From: Pseudidiomarina planktonica
GTDB taxonomy: Bacteria > Pseudomonadota > Gammaproteobacteria > Enterobacterales > Alteromonadaceae
Length of the DNA: 64,000 nt
Assembly (NCBI RefSeq): GCF_900177775.1
Contig: NZ_FXWH01000001.1
Coordinates: 310,001 to 374,000, forward strand
Direction of reading: 5' to 3'
Shown: piece by piece, positions 53,770-64,000 of the stretch
Layout: every line of letters begins with the position of its first letter
Numbering within the stretch: the stretch's first letter is position 1
Translations under genes and position numbers: made by a program
Notes under the pieces: model-generated
The model's database searches: none
What the model was told of the DNA's origin: nothing
The model's input: the letters and a program-made list of their open reading frames with translations, nothing else

Positions 53770-55669
53770 AGTTATCGGTAGTTTGTTCTTGCAATTCTTC
53801 CTCTGCAATCATCCAGTCGTGTTCGCACTGGCTCAGTTGCTGCTGAGTTTGGGCCTGTTGTTTTAATACATCGGCCAGTTCAGCTTTGCGGGCCTCGTTG
53901 TATATATCTGCATCGGCCAGGCGCTCGTTTATCTGTTCAAGTGCGCCGGCTAACTTATCTACCTGTTGCTCCAGTTTACGAACCTTATCTTTGAGCGGCT
54001 TCAGTGCTTGCCGACGCTCGGCTTCAAGCCGCTTTTGTGCTTTGCGCGTGTCGGCATTGCCACTGTTCGCCTCACTCGGAGCAGCGGCATCAGGATTTTT
54101 CGCCTGTTGCTGTAACCACTGATGATAGCTATCTAAATCACCATCAAAAGGTTGTACTTGTTGATCCGCAACTAGGTAAAAGTCATCCACAGTACTACGT
54201 AATAGATGACGATCGTGCGAAACTACAATCATTGCGCCGGTAAAACTTTGTAAGGCAAATACCAGCGCCTCGCGCATTTCTAAATCCAGGTGGTTGGTTG
54301 GCTCATCCAGCAATAATAAGTTGGGCTTTTGATAAATAATCAACGCCAGCACCAGACGGGCTTTTTCACCACCGCTCATAGGGGCAACTGCCTGCGTGGC
54401 CGCATCACCGGAAAATCCAAAGCCGCCAATATAATCCCGCAACTGCTGTTCACTGGCGCGGGCATCTAAGCGTTGCAGGTGCAGCAGTGCTGAGGCCTTA
54501 GGATCCAACAGTTCCAGCTGATGCTGAGCAAAGTAACCAAGCTTTACACTAGTACTTAATGCCAGCTCACCAGCCTGAGGCTCTAACTGACCGGCAATTA
54601 ACTTAATTAAGGTAGATTTACCGGCACCGTTACGACCTAACAAACCGATACGGCTGCCGGGTACCAGATTAAATTTAATGTCTTTTAGAATAACGGTAGT
54701 GCCGTAACCCGCCTGTAAATTGCGCATGGTTACCAGCGGATTGGGCAGTTTGTCGGGCTCGGCAAACTCAAACCGAATCGCACTTTGCGCTCGCAATGGC
54801 GCCTGGGCAGAGAGCTTCTCCAGCGCTTTGATTCGACTTTGCGCCTGTTTGGCTTTACTGGCTTTGTAACGGAATCGGTCGATATAAGTTTGTAAGTGCT
54901 TACGTACCGTCTGTTCTTTTTCAAACGAGGCTTGTTGCTGCGCAAGCTGTTCAGCACGTTGGCGCTCGAACTGGCTGTAATTACCTGTGTAGGTGCGGGT
55001 AGTTTTATGCTCAATGTGAACAATCTGCTGGGTTACGTTATCCAGGAAGTCGCGGTCGTGCGCAATAATAACCAAGGTGCCGTCGTACTGTTGTAACCAG
55101 CCTTCCAGCCAGTAAATAGCATCAACATCCAAATGGTTGGTAGGTTCATCTAGCAGTAATAAATCGGCGCGGGCAATCAGTGCCTGCGCCAGGTTTAAAC
55201 GCATGCGCCAGCCACCGGAAAAATCTTTCACCGGTTGCTGTAACTGTGCCTGCGAAAACCCTAAGCCAGCTAACAAACTAGCTGCCCGGGGTTCAATATC
55301 GTAACCACCAATTTGGGCTATTTGATCGTGTAAATCACCAATGGCGCGGCCGTCATCTTGTTGCTCGGCGGTGCTCAACTGCTGCTGTAGCTGGCGATAT
55401 TGTTTGTCACCGTCAATCACGTAATCCAGCGCGGAGCTGGCTAAGGCTGGGGTTTCCTGCTTTACGCTGGCTAATCGCCAACCCCTAGGGATATCGCAGT
55501 CGCCACTGTCGAGGCTGATTTCGCCACGGAATAAGGCAAACAAACTTGATTTGCCGCTGCCGTTGGCGCCAATTAAGCCCACCTTATGACCGGGAAAAAC
55601 CGAAAAACTTGCTTCTTGTAGTAAGATCTCTCCACCACGCATGAGCGTAATGTCTCGTACATCTATCAT
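53756..55669 (-). CDS. yheS: ABC-F ATP-binding protein YheS
   Basis: Cytoplasmic tandem-ATPase protein without membrane domains; ABC-F proteins act on ribosomes. Two nucleotide-binding domains carry GANGSGKSS (34-42) and GRNGAGKST (near 345), signatures FSGGWRMRL and MSGGEKARL, and two LLLDEPTNHLD Walker B motifs. Between them lies the linker of about 80 residues with KHLQTYIDRFRYKASKAKQA, and a C-terminal Gln/Lys-rich coiled coil (540-630). 637 residues and the yheT-yheU context identify YheS. The exact ribosomal role is unresolved. Confidence 0.94.
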   Translation of the reverse strand: MIDVRDITLMRGGEILLQEASFSVFPGHKVGLIGANGSGKSSLFALFRGEISLDSGDCDIPRGWRLASVKQETPALASSALDYVIDGDKQYRQLQQQLSTAEQQDDGRAIGDLHDQIAQIGGYDIEPRAASLLAGLGFSQAQLQQPVKDFSGGWRMRLNLAQALIARADLLLLDEPTNHLDVDAIYWLEGWLQQYDGTLVIIAHDRDFLDNVTQQIVHIEHKTTRTYTGNYSQFERQRAEQLAQQQASFEKEQTVRKHLQTYIDRFRYKASKAKQAQSRIKALEKLSAQAPLRAQSAIRFEFAEPDKLPNPLVTMRNLQAGYGTTVILKDIKFNLVPGSRIGLLGRNGAGKSTLIKLIAGQLEPQAGELALSTSVKLGYFAQHQLELLDPKASALLHLQRLDARASEQQLRDYIGGFGFSGDAATQAVAPMSGGEKARLVLALIIYQKPNLLLLDEPTNHLDLEMREALVFALQSFTGAMIVVSHDRHLLRSTVDDFYLVADQQVQPFDGDLDSYHQWLQQQAKNPDAAAPSEANSGNADTRKAQKRLEAERRQALKPLKDKVRKLEQQVDKLAGALEQINERLADADIYNEARKAELADVLKQQAQTQQQLSQCEHDWMIAEEELQEQTTDNYADN

Positions 55670-55758
55670 GTGGTCTCTATGCTATTATGAAGGCTTAGTA
55701 ATGAGCTAAGCGAAGCTCAATCAAAGGGCTAGTATAGCCCATGCCAAACGGAGTGAAT

Positions 55759-55983
55759 ATGGCGCGACAACGGAAACGTTTTATTGCTGGTGCAGTTTGC
55801 CCAAAATGTGAGGCAACAGACACGCTTATGCTGTTTTTTGAAAATAACATTGAGCAAGTTGAATGCGTACAGTGTAAGCACCGAATGAGTGAGCCCAAAG
55901 CGCAGGGCAGTGGTTCGAAGCGTCAATTCGATAACGTGATTGGCATTTTTGACCCACAAAGCGAGAACAAAAAACCGCATTAA
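55759..55983 (+). CDS. yheV: YheV family zinc-ribbon protein
   Basis: A 74-residue protein with two CxxC pairs (CPKCEATD and CVQCKHRM) forming a probable zinc ribbon, and the conserved end FDNVIGIFDPQ. It matches E. coli YheV, whose function is unknown. The ATG at 55759 has CGGAG upstream; an earlier ATG at 55741 adds six residues. It is divergent from yheS, the same grouping as in E. coli. Confidence 0.9.
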   Translation: MARQRKRFIAGAVCPKCEATDTLMLFFENNIEQVECVQCKHRMSEPKAQGSGSKRQFDNVIGIFDPQSENKKPH

Positions 55984-56020
55984 TGTCGATGTTTCACTCA
56001 CTGGAACTCCAGAGGTCGAA

Positions 56021-57583
56021 ATGACAACAGCAACCAACTCGAAACTGGCAGACCAACTGCCTGCCTTTTGCTATCAAACCGAACAACTGCGTAACGGCGA
56101 GCAAGCCGCTGCCGACGCTGTTGGGCTAACCATGGACAAACTCATGGTCAGGGCCGGCGAAGCGATTTGGGAAGCCGTGCAAGCATATCGCTTTGATCAC
56201 TTAGTGGTGGTTGCCGGGCCGGGTAACAACGGTGGTGACGGCTACGTAGTTGCCCGGTTGGCGCTGATTGCGAAAAAACCCGTGGTGGTTTACGCAACCG
56301 AGGCGAAATCAACCCTGGCAAAACAAATGCGGGAAGAATTCACCGCAGCCGGTGGAGTTGTTAAACCATTGCAAAAGTTACCTGAGGCAAGTTTTAGCGG
56401 TGCTACCCTGGTAGTGGATGCATTATTGGGGAACGGATTAAGTCGAGACGTTGAGGGTGAATTTGCCGCCGCCATTTCGCGTGTAAATGAAGCGCGGCAG
56501 CAAGGTCAGATTACTGCTGTGGTTTGTGCCGACGTGCCAAGTGGTTTACAAAGCGATAGTGGCCAACCTTTGGGAACCTGCTTTTACGCCGACACGACAG
56601 TAACTTTTATTGCGCTCAAACCGGGGCTATTAACGGGTGCTGCTGCCGATTATATTGGCGAGCTTAAGTTCGCTGGCTTGGGCGTAGCTGATGAATTTGC
56701 TAATCAGCAACAACCTTTTGCCAAACGCCTCAGCTGCGAATCTTTGGCCGACTATTTAACCCCGCGTAAGCGCACCGCGCACAAAGGCGATGCCGGAACC
56801 TTATTAGTGCTTGGTGGTGCTCCAGGGATGGCGGGTGCTGCGGTACTTGCTGGCAAAGCGGCGTTGCGCAGTGGTGCCGGCAAAGTCATGGTGGGTTGTC
56901 ACCCAGACAGTCAGGCGGTGATAGCGCCGCAACAACCGGAGCTTATGGTGCATGCCATTAGCGATGAGCACGGGTTACAACTGCTATTAAAACAAGCCGA
57001 CACTATTGTGGTGGGGCCGGGGCTCGGTCAAAGCGAATGGGCTCATATGATCTGGCAGCATGCGGTGGCTTCTAGCAAACCCTTGGTTGTCGACGCTGAT
57101 GCTTTACGTTTGTTAGCGCAGGAAGCGTCGCCACCAACTTCAATCTGGGTACTAACGCCGCACCCGGGTGAGGCCGCCGAGCTGTTAAAAAGCACTACCA
57201 AAACGGTTTCTGCTCAGCGTTGGAGCGCGGTTAATGACATCTATCAGAGCTACGTTAGCGACAGTGCGAATGCAGCAGGGAACTCCGGTGGGATAGTGCT
57301 ACTCAAAGGGGCGGGTACGGTTATTCGCACCCAGCAGGGGTACGCGGTGAATACCAGCGGCACACCAGCCATGGCCAGCGGCGGAATGGGCGACGTGTTA
57401 AGCGGTATTGTTGGTGCGTTGCTGGCGCAAAAATTTCCGCCCGAGCAAGCGGTTTATCTGGCGGTTTGGTTACACGGCAGAGCCGCTGAAGTGGCTGCAG
57501 AAAACGGCGAACGTGGTACTATAGCCAGCGACTTGCTTGATGTTTTACGTATCTTAATAAACCAGCCAAATTGGCATCAATAA
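56021..57583 (+). CDS. nnr: Bifunctional NAD(P)HX epimerase / ADP-dependent NAD(P)HX dehydratase
   Basis: Metabolite-repair enzyme restoring hydrated NADH and NADPH. The N-terminal YjeF_N epimerase domain (about 1-215) shows VVAGPGNNGGDGYVVARL and ADVPSGLQSDSG. The C-terminal ribokinase-like dehydratase domain (about 230-515) shows AHKGDAGTLLVLGGAPGMAG, VVGPGLGQSEW, LTPHPGEAAELL and the nucleotide-binding ASGGMGDVLSGIVGALLA. The start at 56021 has AGAGG upstream; a frame back to 55940 overlaps yheV. 520 residues is normal. It leads tsaE-amiB-mutL-miaA-hfq, as in E. coli. Confidence 0.95.
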   Translation: MTTATNSKLADQLPAFCYQTEQLRNGEQAAADAVGLTMDKLMVRAGEAIWEAVQAYRFDHLVVVAGPGNNGGDGYVVARLALIAKKPVVVYATEAKSTLAKQMREEFTAAGGVVKPLQKLPEASFSGATLVVDALLGNGLSRDVEGEFAAAISRVNEARQQGQITAVVCADVPSGLQSDSGQPLGTCFYADTTVTFIALKPGLLTGAAADYIGELKFAGLGVADEFANQQQPFAKRLSCESLADYLTPRKRTAHKGDAGTLLVLGGAPGMAGAAVLAGKAALRSGAGKVMVGCHPDSQAVIAPQQPELMVHAISDEHGLQLLLKQADTIVVGPGLGQSEWAHMIWQHAVASSKPLVVDADALRLLAQEASPPTSIWVLTPHPGEAAELLKSTTKTVSAQRWSAVNDIYQSYVSDSANAAGNSGGIVLLKGAGTVIRTQQGYAVNTSGTPAMASGGMGDVLSGIVGALLAQKFPPEQAVYLAVWLHGRAAEVAAENGERGTIASDLLDVLRILINQPNWHQ

Positions 57584-57601
57584 CCACTACATGGAATTGG
57601 C

Positions 57602-58087
57602 ATGACTTCGAAAAACTGGCAGCTGACGACTGAGCTAGAATTGCTGGAAATTGCGGCGAATTTAGCTGCCTCCGGCACACAAATGGAAAATCGGGCTCTG
57701 GTGGTTAACCTGAATGGGCCGCTTGGTGCAGGTAAAACGACCTTTAGTCGCGGTTTTGTGCAGGCTTGCGGTCATCCGGGCCATGTAAAAAGTCCTACCT
57801 ATACGCTGGTGGAAAGTTACCAGCTTGGTGATTTGCAGGTTCACCATTTCGATTTGTATCGCCTGGCCGATCCTGAAGAACTTGAATTTATGGGCATTCG
57901 CGATTACTTTTCAGACGATGCAGTGGTTCTGATTGAGTGGCCGGAACGCGGCAGCGGCTATTTGCCCGGTGCAGATTTAGATGTCACTATTGCTTATCAG
58001 AACACTGCACGTTCAATAACTATAACTGCGCTAACGGAAAAAGGTCGGCAACGGCTTGAACAATTACCATGCAACACGGGTACCTAA
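57602..58087 (+). CDS. tsaE: tRNA threonylcarbamoyladenosine synthesis ATPase TsaE
   Basis: P-loop ATPase working with TsaB and TsaD to make the t6A37 modification in ANN-reading tRNAs. The Walker [15 protein letters not shown] (about 39-52), the [11 protein letters not shown] segment and VLIEWPERG (near 115) are typical. 161 residues is normal. It starts 18 bases after nnr and overlaps the amiB start by 19 bases, so amiB is probably coupled to it. Confidence 0.95.
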   Translation: MTSKNWQLTTELELLEIAANLAASGTQMENRALVVNLNGPLGAGKTTFSRGFVQACGHPGHVKSPTYTLVESYQLGDLQVHHFDLYRLADPEELEFMGIRDYFSDDAVVLIEWPERGSGYLPGADLDVTIAYQNTARSITITALTEKGRQRLEQLPCNTGT

Positions 58088-59445
58088 ATAGAGTGCGTTT
58101 AAACGCACCGCACACAGCGCTATGGGTGTGTCTGAGTTTCAGCTTGATCATGCTTATGTCAGCTTTGGCATGGCCAGCGCAGGCTATGGCCAATATCAGT
58201 ATTGATAGCGTACGGGTATGGCCTTCGCCTGATAAAACCCGGGTTGTCTTTGATATGTCAGCGGCTCCTGATTTTACCTATTTCACGCTCTATCAAGAAA
58301 AACCTTATCGCCTGGTTATTGATTTCAAAAATACCAACCGCAAAGCGTCTTTAACCAATTTGGGTGAAGAGTCGCTGTTGGTTCATAAAATTCGTACCAG
58401 CACGCCCAAAGATGCCGGTAGTACGCGGTTGGTTATTGAGCTGGCCGAGAAAAGTGACGCCAAAGTGTTCGCTCTGCCGGCCAATGACACCTATGGCAAT
58501 CGTCTGGTGGTTGATTTACCGGGTAAGTCGGTAAAACGCAGCGGACCGGCAAAATCAGTGGCTGAATTAAAAGAACGTAAAGTCACTATTGCTATAGACG
58601 CCGGGCATGGCGGTGATGATCCTGGCTCGGTTGGGCCAAGTGGTAATTATGAAAAGCACATTGTTTTAAAAGTAGCGCGTGCGCTGGCCGAGCAAATTAA
58701 TAAAGACCCTGCCATGCAAGCTTACCTGGTGCGTACTGGCGACTACTATGTTGACCATGGTATTCGTACTCAAAAAGCCCGCGACGCAAAAGCCGACCTG
58801 TTTTTGTCTATTCACGCCGATGCCTTTACCTCGCCGCAACCTAATGGTGCGTCGGTTTGGGTGTTATCCAAACGACGCGCCAATAACGAGCTTGGCCGTT
58901 GGTTAGAGGCCAAAGAACGGCACTCTGAACTCCTCGGTGGTGCGGCTGAAATTGTGCAGACTAACGATACTGATGGTTACTTAACGCAAACCCTGTTTGA
59001 TATGCAAATGGATAACTCTATGGCCAGTGGCTATAGCGCGGCCGAGGCTATTTTGAATGAGCTTGGCACCATCACGAAATTACACAAGCATAAGCCTCAG
59101 GCCGCTAGTTTCGCGGTGCTGACGTCACCTAATGTGCCTTCGGTATTAATTGAAACCGGATTTATTTCAAACCCTGCCGAAGAACGTAACTTGATGAGCA
59201 ATCAACACCAGCAGAAGCTGGCCCGTTCCATTTATCAGGGGGTTCGTAATTACTTCATGCGCAACCCTATTGACGGTACCGTGTTTGCCCGCCCGCAACC
59301 AACCAGGCATGTGGTGAAATCGGGTGAGTCATTGTCGGTGCTGGCGCAGCGCTACAATACCTCAGTACGAGCCATTCAGCGGCACAACAATATGTCAGGG
59401 TCGGTGTTGCATATCGGACAGGTTTTAGAAATTCCTTCAACGTAG
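58069..59445 (+). CDS. amiB: N-acetylmuramoyl-L-alanine amidase AmiB with LysM domain
   Basis: Periplasmic amidase that cuts the peptide from peptidoglycan glycan strands at the septum. An N-terminal signal sequence (about 16-40, core [19 protein letters not shown]) precedes an AMIN domain (about 45-130). The zinc amidase domain (about 170-395) shows [15 protein letters not shown], the [11 protein letters not shown] motif and [15 protein letters not shown] LysM repeat (412-456; [16 protein letters not shown]) follows, as in AmiB. A long AMIN-to-catalytic linker is absent. The ATG overlaps tsaE; a later start is possible because the N-terminus is long. Activation by EnvC/NlpD-type proteins is expected from the family. 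Confidence 0.93.
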   Translation: MQHGYLNRVRLNAPHTALWVCLSFSLIMLMSALAWPAQAMANISIDSVRVWPSPDKTRVVFDMSAAPDFTYFTLYQEKPYRLVIDFKNTNRKASLTNLGEESLLVHKIRTSTPKDAGSTRLVIELAEKSDAKVFALPANDTYGNRLVVDLPGKSVKRSGPAKSVAELKERKVTIAIDAGHGGDDPGSVGPSGNYEKHIVLKVARALAEQINKDPAMQAYLVRTGDYYVDHGIRTQKARDAKADLFLSIHADAFTSPQPNGASVWVLSKRRANNELGRWLEAKERHSELLGGAAEIVQTNDTDGYLTQTLFDMQMDNSMASGYSAAEAILNELGTITKLHKHKPQAASFAVLTSPNVPSVLIETGFISNPAEERNLMSNQHQQKLARSIYQGVRNYFMRNPIDGTVFARPQPTRHVVKSGESLSVLAQRYNTSVRAIQRHNNMSGSVLHIGQVLEIPST

Positions 59446-59458
59446 CGGGTTGTTAAGC

Positions 59459-61234
59459 ATGCCTATTCAGTTACTTCCTATTAGTCTGGCCAACCAGATT
59501 GCCGCCGGCGAGGTGGTTGAGCGCCCGGCGTCGGTAGTAAAAGAACTCATTGAAAACAGCATAGACGCCGGTGCTACCCAAATTGAGATTGATATTGAAC
59601 AAGGTGGGGCCAAGCGCATTCGCTTACGCGATAACGGGGCTGGGATTGTACAAGATGAGCTGGCGCTGGCCCTAAGTCGGCATGCCACCAGCAAAATTAG
59701 CAGTCTGGATGATTTAGAAGCGATTCAAAGTTTGGGTTTTCGTGGCGAGGCGCTGGCGAGTATCAGCTCTGTTTCACGGCTGCGTTTAACCTCGAAGCCG
59801 CCGGCACAAGAAACGGCCTGGCAAGCCTGGGTGGAAGGCCGCGACATGGAGGTGCAGACCAGCCCGGCGGCGCACCCCGATGGTACCACTGTGGATGTGG
59901 TGGATTTGTTCTACAACACCCCAGCCCGACGCAAGTTTTTGCGTACCGCGAAAACGGAATTCAGCCATATTGACGAAGTGATTCGCCGTATTGCGTTGGT
60001 ACGCTTTGATGTGGCTTTAACCCTGCGGCATAACCAAAAAGAGGTACGCCAGTACCGACGCGCCGACAGCGACAGCGCGCGGCAGCAGCGCTTAGCACAA
60101 ATTTGTGGCAAAGCCTTCGCTGCCGAAGCTCTGCAAGTGAAGGCCGAGCATGATCAGGTTCAACTGCGCGGGTGGATAGCCCCCGCTGCCAGTTGCCGGC
60201 ACCAGTCTGATATTCAGTATTTATATGTGAATGGCCGCATGATGCGTGACCGGCTGTTGCTGCACGCCGTGCGCCAGGCTTATGCGGATACTTTGGCGGA
60301 AGATCGCAGCCCATCTTTTGTGCTGTATCTGGAGTTACCGGCGATTGATGTTGATGTGAACGTGCATCCGGCCAAGCATGAGGTTAGGTTTCATCGAGCT
60401 CGCCAAATTCATGACTTTGTAGTTCAGGCGTTACGGCCTGCGCTGGTGCAAAGTGCATCGGAGCACTCGTCCGAGTCTATGGATGTTGTTAGCGGCCATC
60501 AGTATTCCAGCAGTCAGTCGCCTTCGGCGGCTGAGCTGGCCGAGTTTAAGCCACGCAGTGCACACCCGTTGCCCGGTATGCGGCCAGCACCAGCGCCGGC
60601 AGCGTTGCACGCAAATACCCAGTTGTTAAGTGGGGGCGCTTCACCTAAACCTGTCGGCAACCCACCATTGGCGGCTACGCCAGCCGCAACTGGCGAGTGG
60701 CAGTTACTAACTGTGTTTCAGCAGCGTTTCGCTTTGCTGAGCCGGCCTGAGTCGTTGGCGCTACTCAACTTACAGCAGGTGCAGCGCGATAGTTTGCTTA
60801 CTAACATTAAACGGCAAGCTGATCAGGGCCTGAACGGGCAACCGCTATTAGTGCCGGTAAAGATAACCACACCCGATATTCGCGACCAGTTCGCAACCTT
60901 GCACGCGCCGTTATTAGCGCAGTTAGGACTGCAGATTCAAGCGCAGCGCAACGCTATTGAAGTTCAACAGGTACCGGCTATGTTACGGCAAACCGATATT
61001 ACCCGTACTATTGCGGTGCTGTTCCAGCACTTGCTACAACAGCCCGATGCACAACAACCACAGGAGTTAGCAGATAGCCTGTGGCAGTGGTTGGTGAGTT
61101 TTCAGGTGCAGTCGGACTATAGCGCCACGCAAGCCGAGCATTGGTTGCAGTGTTGGCAGCAGAACTTTAACAGTAGCAATCACTACCTAACGCCAGTGCA
61201 GTTGCCGCAATTACCACCGGAGCTTAGCCAGTGA
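59459..61234 (+). CDS. mutL: DNA mismatch repair protein MutL
   Basis: ATP-driven coupling protein of mismatch repair. The GHKL ATPase N-terminus (about 1-330) shows [13 protein letters not shown] (E29, N33), DNGAGI and [10 protein letters not shown]; the C-terminal dimerisation domain (about 410-590) lacks the DQHAxxE metal-endonuclease motif, as expected for MutL of MutH-containing bacteria. A Pro/Ala/Ser-rich linker joins them. The start at 59459 ([14 protein letters not shown]) is chosen over a TTG three codons earlier. 591 residues. miaA overlaps its stop by 4 bases. Confidence 0.97.
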   Translation: MPIQLLPISLANQIAAGEVVERPASVVKELIENSIDAGATQIEIDIEQGGAKRIRLRDNGAGIVQDELALALSRHATSKISSLDDLEAIQSLGFRGEALASISSVSRLRLTSKPPAQETAWQAWVEGRDMEVQTSPAAHPDGTTVDVVDLFYNTPARRKFLRTAKTEFSHIDEVIRRIALVRFDVALTLRHNQKEVRQYRRADSDSARQQRLAQICGKAFAAEALQVKAEHDQVQLRGWIAPAASCRHQSDIQYLYVNGRMMRDRLLLHAVRQAYADTLAEDRSPSFVLYLELPAIDVDVNVHPAKHEVRFHRARQIHDFVVQALRPALVQSASEHSSESMDVVSGHQYSSSQSPSAAELAEFKPRSAHPLPGMRPAPAPAALHANTQLLSGGASPKPVGNPPLAATPAATGEWQLLTVFQQRFALLSRPESLALLNLQQVQRDSLLTNIKRQADQGLNGQPLLVPVKITTPDIRDQFATLHAPLLAQLGLQIQAQRNAIEVQQVPAMLRQTDITRTIAVLFQHLLQQPDAQQPQELADSLWQWLVSFQVQSDYSATQAEHWLQCWQQNFNSSNHYLTPVQLPQLPPELSQ

Positions 61235-62184
61235 GTGAGCAGCCTCATATCATTTGCTTGTACGGGCCTACGGCGGCAGGAAAAACCGATCTTGCGATAG
61301 CCCTGCATGAGCATCTTAATGGCGATATTATTTCGGTTGATTCGGCGCTTATTTATCGCGACATGAATATAGGCACCGCCAAGCCAACCGCGGCAGAGCT
61401 TACTAGGGCACCGCATCGGCTCATTGACATTTGCGACCCGGCCGAAAGCTATTCAGCGGCTCAGTTCGCAACCGATGCCAAGCGCGAGATTAACGCTATT
61501 TTAGCTGCCGGGCGTACGCCAATTTTGGTTGGCGGAACTATGTTGTATTTTAAAGCGTTGCTGGAGGGGTTCTCCGATTTACCGGAATCTCAGCCGGAGC
61601 TGAGAGCGGCATTGCAGGAGGAACTTGAAGAACGCGGCAGCCAGGCTCTGCATGACGATTTAAAAGTGATCGATTCGGTCAGTGCCGAGCGTATTCATCC
61701 TAACGATCCGCAACGCATTTTGCGGGCGTTGGAAGTGTTCCGAATTAGCGGGCAAAGCCTGACTGAGTTAAGTCAAAGTCGAACCGGTGCGCTCAAGGTT
61801 CCGGTAAAACAGTTGGCGATTGCGCCGCAACAGCGACAAACACTGCATCAGCGTATTGCGGATCGATTTGAATTAATGCTGCAAAACGGCTTTATTGACG
61901 AAGTAAAAGCATTGCGCCAACGAGGTGATTTGCATCTCGATTTACCCTCCATGCGGTGTGTTGGTTATCGTCAAGTTTGGCAGTATTTGGACGATGAACT
62001 TAGTTATGACCAAATGGTCGAAAAAGGTGTGGTAGCGACGCGGCAATTGGCTAAACGTCAGCTCACCTGGTTAAGAGGGTGGCCTGGTGTCACCTGGCTG
62101 AAACCTGAAGCCGGTAAGGTACTAGCGCAGGCACAGCAAGCGCTGGCGCAACCAGCTCAGGTTTTTTCGGAGTATGAGCCTTGA
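61231..62184 (+). CDS. miaA: tRNA dimethylallyltransferase MiaA
   Basis: Adds an isopentenyl group from DMAPP to A37 of tRNAs reading codons starting with U. The P-loop [12 protein letters not shown] (about 9-20), [16 protein letters not shown] and [17 protein letters not shown] match the family, with the [12 protein letters not shown] segment further on and a C-terminal [14 protein letters not shown]. 317 residues is normal. The start GTG overlaps the mutL stop (4 bases). It is followed by hfq across 177 bases. Confidence 0.97.
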   Translation: MSEQPHIICLYGPTAAGKTDLAIALHEHLNGDIISVDSALIYRDMNIGTAKPTAAELTRAPHRLIDICDPAESYSAAQFATDAKREINAILAAGRTPILVGGTMLYFKALLEGFSDLPESQPELRAALQEELEERGSQALHDDLKVIDSVSAERIHPNDPQRILRALEVFRISGQSLTELSQSRTGALKVPVKQLAIAPQQRQTLHQRIADRFELMLQNGFIDEVKALRQRGDLHLDLPSMRCVGYRQVWQYLDDELSYDQMVEKGVVATRQLAKRQLTWLRGWPGVTWLKPEAGKVLAQAQQALAQPAQVFSEYEP

Positions 62185-62267
62185 AATTTAAGAATTTAGC
62201 TACATATTCAAACTATTAACGTAAATCAGTAGTTGCAAATTTTTATGGCTGGGCTAGTGTTTATGAA

Positions 62268-62284
62268 ACATGTTTTTAACATGT
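62268..62284. repeat. Short perfect inverted repeat upstream of hfq
   Basis: ACATGTT-TTT-AACATGT, a 17-base perfect palindrome about 78 bases before the hfq ATG. It could be an operator or a leader stem. No T tract follows, so a terminator is unlikely. I know of no factor for it. Confidence 0.45.
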
Positions 62285-62349
62285 CATTCAGCGTGGTGCT
62301 AAACACGGCTGGTAAGCGGTAGTAACCCAGCGCGATATAACAAGAATAA

Positions 62350-62616
<267 letters not shown>

Positions 62617-62656
62617 CGGACACAGTTGTCGAATGCTATAGAGGAGCTGTTATAGC

Positions 62657-63964
62657 TTGTTTGACAGGTTTGAAAGCGGTGAACAAGCCTTGCTTGTTCA
62701 TGTCGATTTTCCGGTTGAAACCGACCGCGAAGATTTATCTGAATTAAAGTTACTGGTTAGTTCCGCAGGCGTAGAAACACTTGGTGTGATCACCGCATCT
62801 CGCAATACGCCGAGTTCTAAATTCTTTGTTGGTAGCGGTAAAGCCGAAGAAGTGGCTGCGCAAGTAGCTGCCATCGGCGCTAATATCGTTATTTTTAATC
62901 ATGCGTTATCGCCAACTCAGGAGCGCAACTTGGAAAAGTTGTGCCAATGCCGTGTGCTCGATCGTACCGGTCTGATTCTGGACATATTCGCCCAACGTGC
63001 ACGTACCCATGAGGGTAAGCTGCAGGTTGAGCTGGCACAGTTACGCCACTTATCTACCCGGTTGGTACGTGGTTGGACTCACCTTGAGCGGCAAAAAGGT
63101 GGTATAGGTTTACGTGGCCCTGGTGAAACTCAGCTGGAAACCGACCGACGTTTAATTCGCGGTCGCATTCGCAATATTCTGGGGCGGCTTGCCAAAGTGG
63201 CGAAGCAGCGTGATCAGGGGCGCCGGGCGCGATTACGGGCAGAAATCCCAACTGTGTCTTTGGTAGGTTACACCAACGCCGGTAAATCAACGCTGTTTAA
63301 TAAGCTTACCGATTCTCATGTTTACGCCGCCGATCAGTTATTTGCGACTTTGGATCCAACTTTGCGCAAACTGCAGTTGCCAGACGTGGGTGATGTGATT
63401 TTTGCCGATACTGTTGGCTTTATTCGTCACCTGCCGCATGATTTGGTGGCGGCTTTTAAAGCAACCTTAAAAGAAACCCGTGAAGCGGACCTCTTGTTGC
63501 ACGTGATTGACGTTACTGATGACCGCCAGCAGGAAAACACGCTGGAAGTAAGTCACGTATTAACCGAAATTGAAGCGAACGAAGTTCCGCAGTTGTTGGT
63601 GTATAACAAGATTGACCAGCATGATGATATTACCCCGCGCATTGATTATGATGACGAAGGTATGCCACTGCGGGTGTGGCTGTCAGCGCAAACCGGGGCT
63701 GGTGTAGAGCTGCTTGAGCAGGCACTAACCGAGCGACTGCGGCCGCGTATGGTAAACTTAGCGCTACGATTGCCGCCCGCATTGGGTAAGTTGCGTGGTA
63801 GACTCTACACACTCGATAGTGTCACCGACGAAGCTGTAGCCGATGATGGCGCTTTAATTTTGCAGGTGCGCATGTCTCAGGTAGACTGGCAGCGTTTGTG
63901 TAAACAGTATGAACAAGAATTTGAGCCGCAACATGGCGGCACTTTGCAAGGCTATGTAGAATAG
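62657..63964 (+). CDS. hflX: GTPase HflX
   Basis: Ribosome-associated GTPase that splits stalled 70S ribosomes under heat stress. The N-terminal domain (about 1-170; VSSAGVETLGVITASR) is followed by GLRGPGETQLETDRR, then the G domain with G1 GYTNAGKST (about 202-210), G3 DTVGFIRHLPHDL and G4 NKID; SAQTGAG is G5. 435 residues is close to E. coli HflX (426). The start is a TTG at 62657 with GAGGAG 10 bases upstream (MFDRFESGEQ fits the family). The gene ends 36 bases before the window edge. Confidence 0.96.
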   Translation: MFDRFESGEQALLVHVDFPVETDREDLSELKLLVSSAGVETLGVITASRNTPSSKFFVGSGKAEEVAAQVAAIGANIVIFNHALSPTQERNLEKLCQCRVLDRTGLILDIFAQRARTHEGKLQVELAQLRHLSTRLVRGWTHLERQKGGIGLRGPGETQLETDRRLIRGRIRNILGRLAKVAKQRDQGRRARLRAEIPTVSLVGYTNAGKSTLFNKLTDSHVYAADQLFATLDPTLRKLQLPDVGDVIFADTVGFIRHLPHDLVAAFKATLKETREADLLLHVIDVTDDRQQENTLEVSHVLTEIEANEVPQLLVYNKIDQHDDITPRIDYDDEGMPLRVWLSAQTGAGVELLEQALTERLRPRMVNLALRLPPALGKLRGRLYTLDSVTDEAVADDGALILQVRMSQVDWQRLCKQYEQEFEPQHGGTLQGYVE

Positions 63965-64000
63965 CGCAGCTTTGTATTTTTTAGCACAACTTAGAGTTGG

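Noticed and set aside
59459-61234. MutL as a nicking endonuclease
   Set aside because: No DQHAxxE motif in the C-terminal part; it is the MutH-dependent type.

Overview
The window reads as ordinary chromosomal core DNA of a gammaproteobacterium of the Alteromonadales type. Idiomarinaceae (Idiomarina or Pseudidiomarina) is my best guess. It rests on gene content and protein similarity from memory (slmA-dut-coaBC-radC-rpmBG, lexA-plsB-ubiA-ubiC, tsaE-amiB-mutL-miaA-hfq-hflX, FabR beside a desaturase, a caa3-type oxidase block) and was not tested by a search. Coding density is very high, and many neighbouring genes overlap or lie only a few bases apart. I saw no tRNA, rRNA, CRISPR array, insertion sequence, integrase, prophage, toxin-antitoxin or defence module.

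Layout. 1-7.8 kb: slmA (cut by the left edge), dut, coaBC, radC, rpmB-rpmG, a 2OG-Fe(II) oxygenase, an unknown membrane-anchored protein, mutM, bioH and comF. 7.8-13.6 kb: a secreted M14 carboxypeptidase, nfuA, a DinF-type MATE exporter and a secreted polysaccharide deacetylase. 13.6-22 kb: a complete cytochrome c oxidase locus, almost all on the minus strand (ctaC, ctaD, ctaG, ctaE, SURF1, a SCO-like protein, ctaA, ctaB, SCO), with one small DUF2909 gene on the plus strand inside it. 22.2-27.4 kb: lexA-sulA under two tandem SOS boxes, plsB, ubiC-ubiA. 27.4-31.4 kb: an isolated FliL-like gene, then kbl-tdh-glpE-glpG. 31.4-39.1 kb: coaD, a sodium:neurotransmitter-type symporter, pckA, an S9 peptidase and an SLC13 transporter. 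39.1-42.5 kb: fabR divergent from a fatty-acid desaturase, then a small protein that resembles a miniature flagellar axial protein next to a SprA-type putative metalloprotease. 42.5-55.7 kb: tex, a DUF1328 protein, an SbtA-type permease, greB, ompR-envZ, sthA-yrfG, nudE-cysQ and yheS-yheT-yheU. 55.7-64 kb: yheV, nnr, tsaE, amiB, mutL, miaA, hfq and hflX.

How the genes work together. The oxidase locus carries structural subunits I, II and III plus copper delivery (Cox11, SCO), SURF1 and the heme O/heme A synthases, enough to build an aa3 enzyme whose subunit II has a fused cytochrome c domain. The lexA-sulA pair links DNA damage to division arrest. FabR and the desaturase probably control membrane unsaturation. 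OmpR-EnvZ gives osmotic/envelope signalling. The last block joins metabolite repair, tRNA modification (TsaE, MiaA), mismatch repair, cell-wall splitting and the RNA chaperone Hfq.

I found no convincing undescribed system. The least explained locus is 41243-42512: a 103-residue protein whose two ends look like the D0 ends of flagellar rod/hook proteins, beside a metalloprotease-like protein. Start codons were often moved downstream from the longest open frame because of ribosome binding sites and family length; those choices are explained entry by entry.
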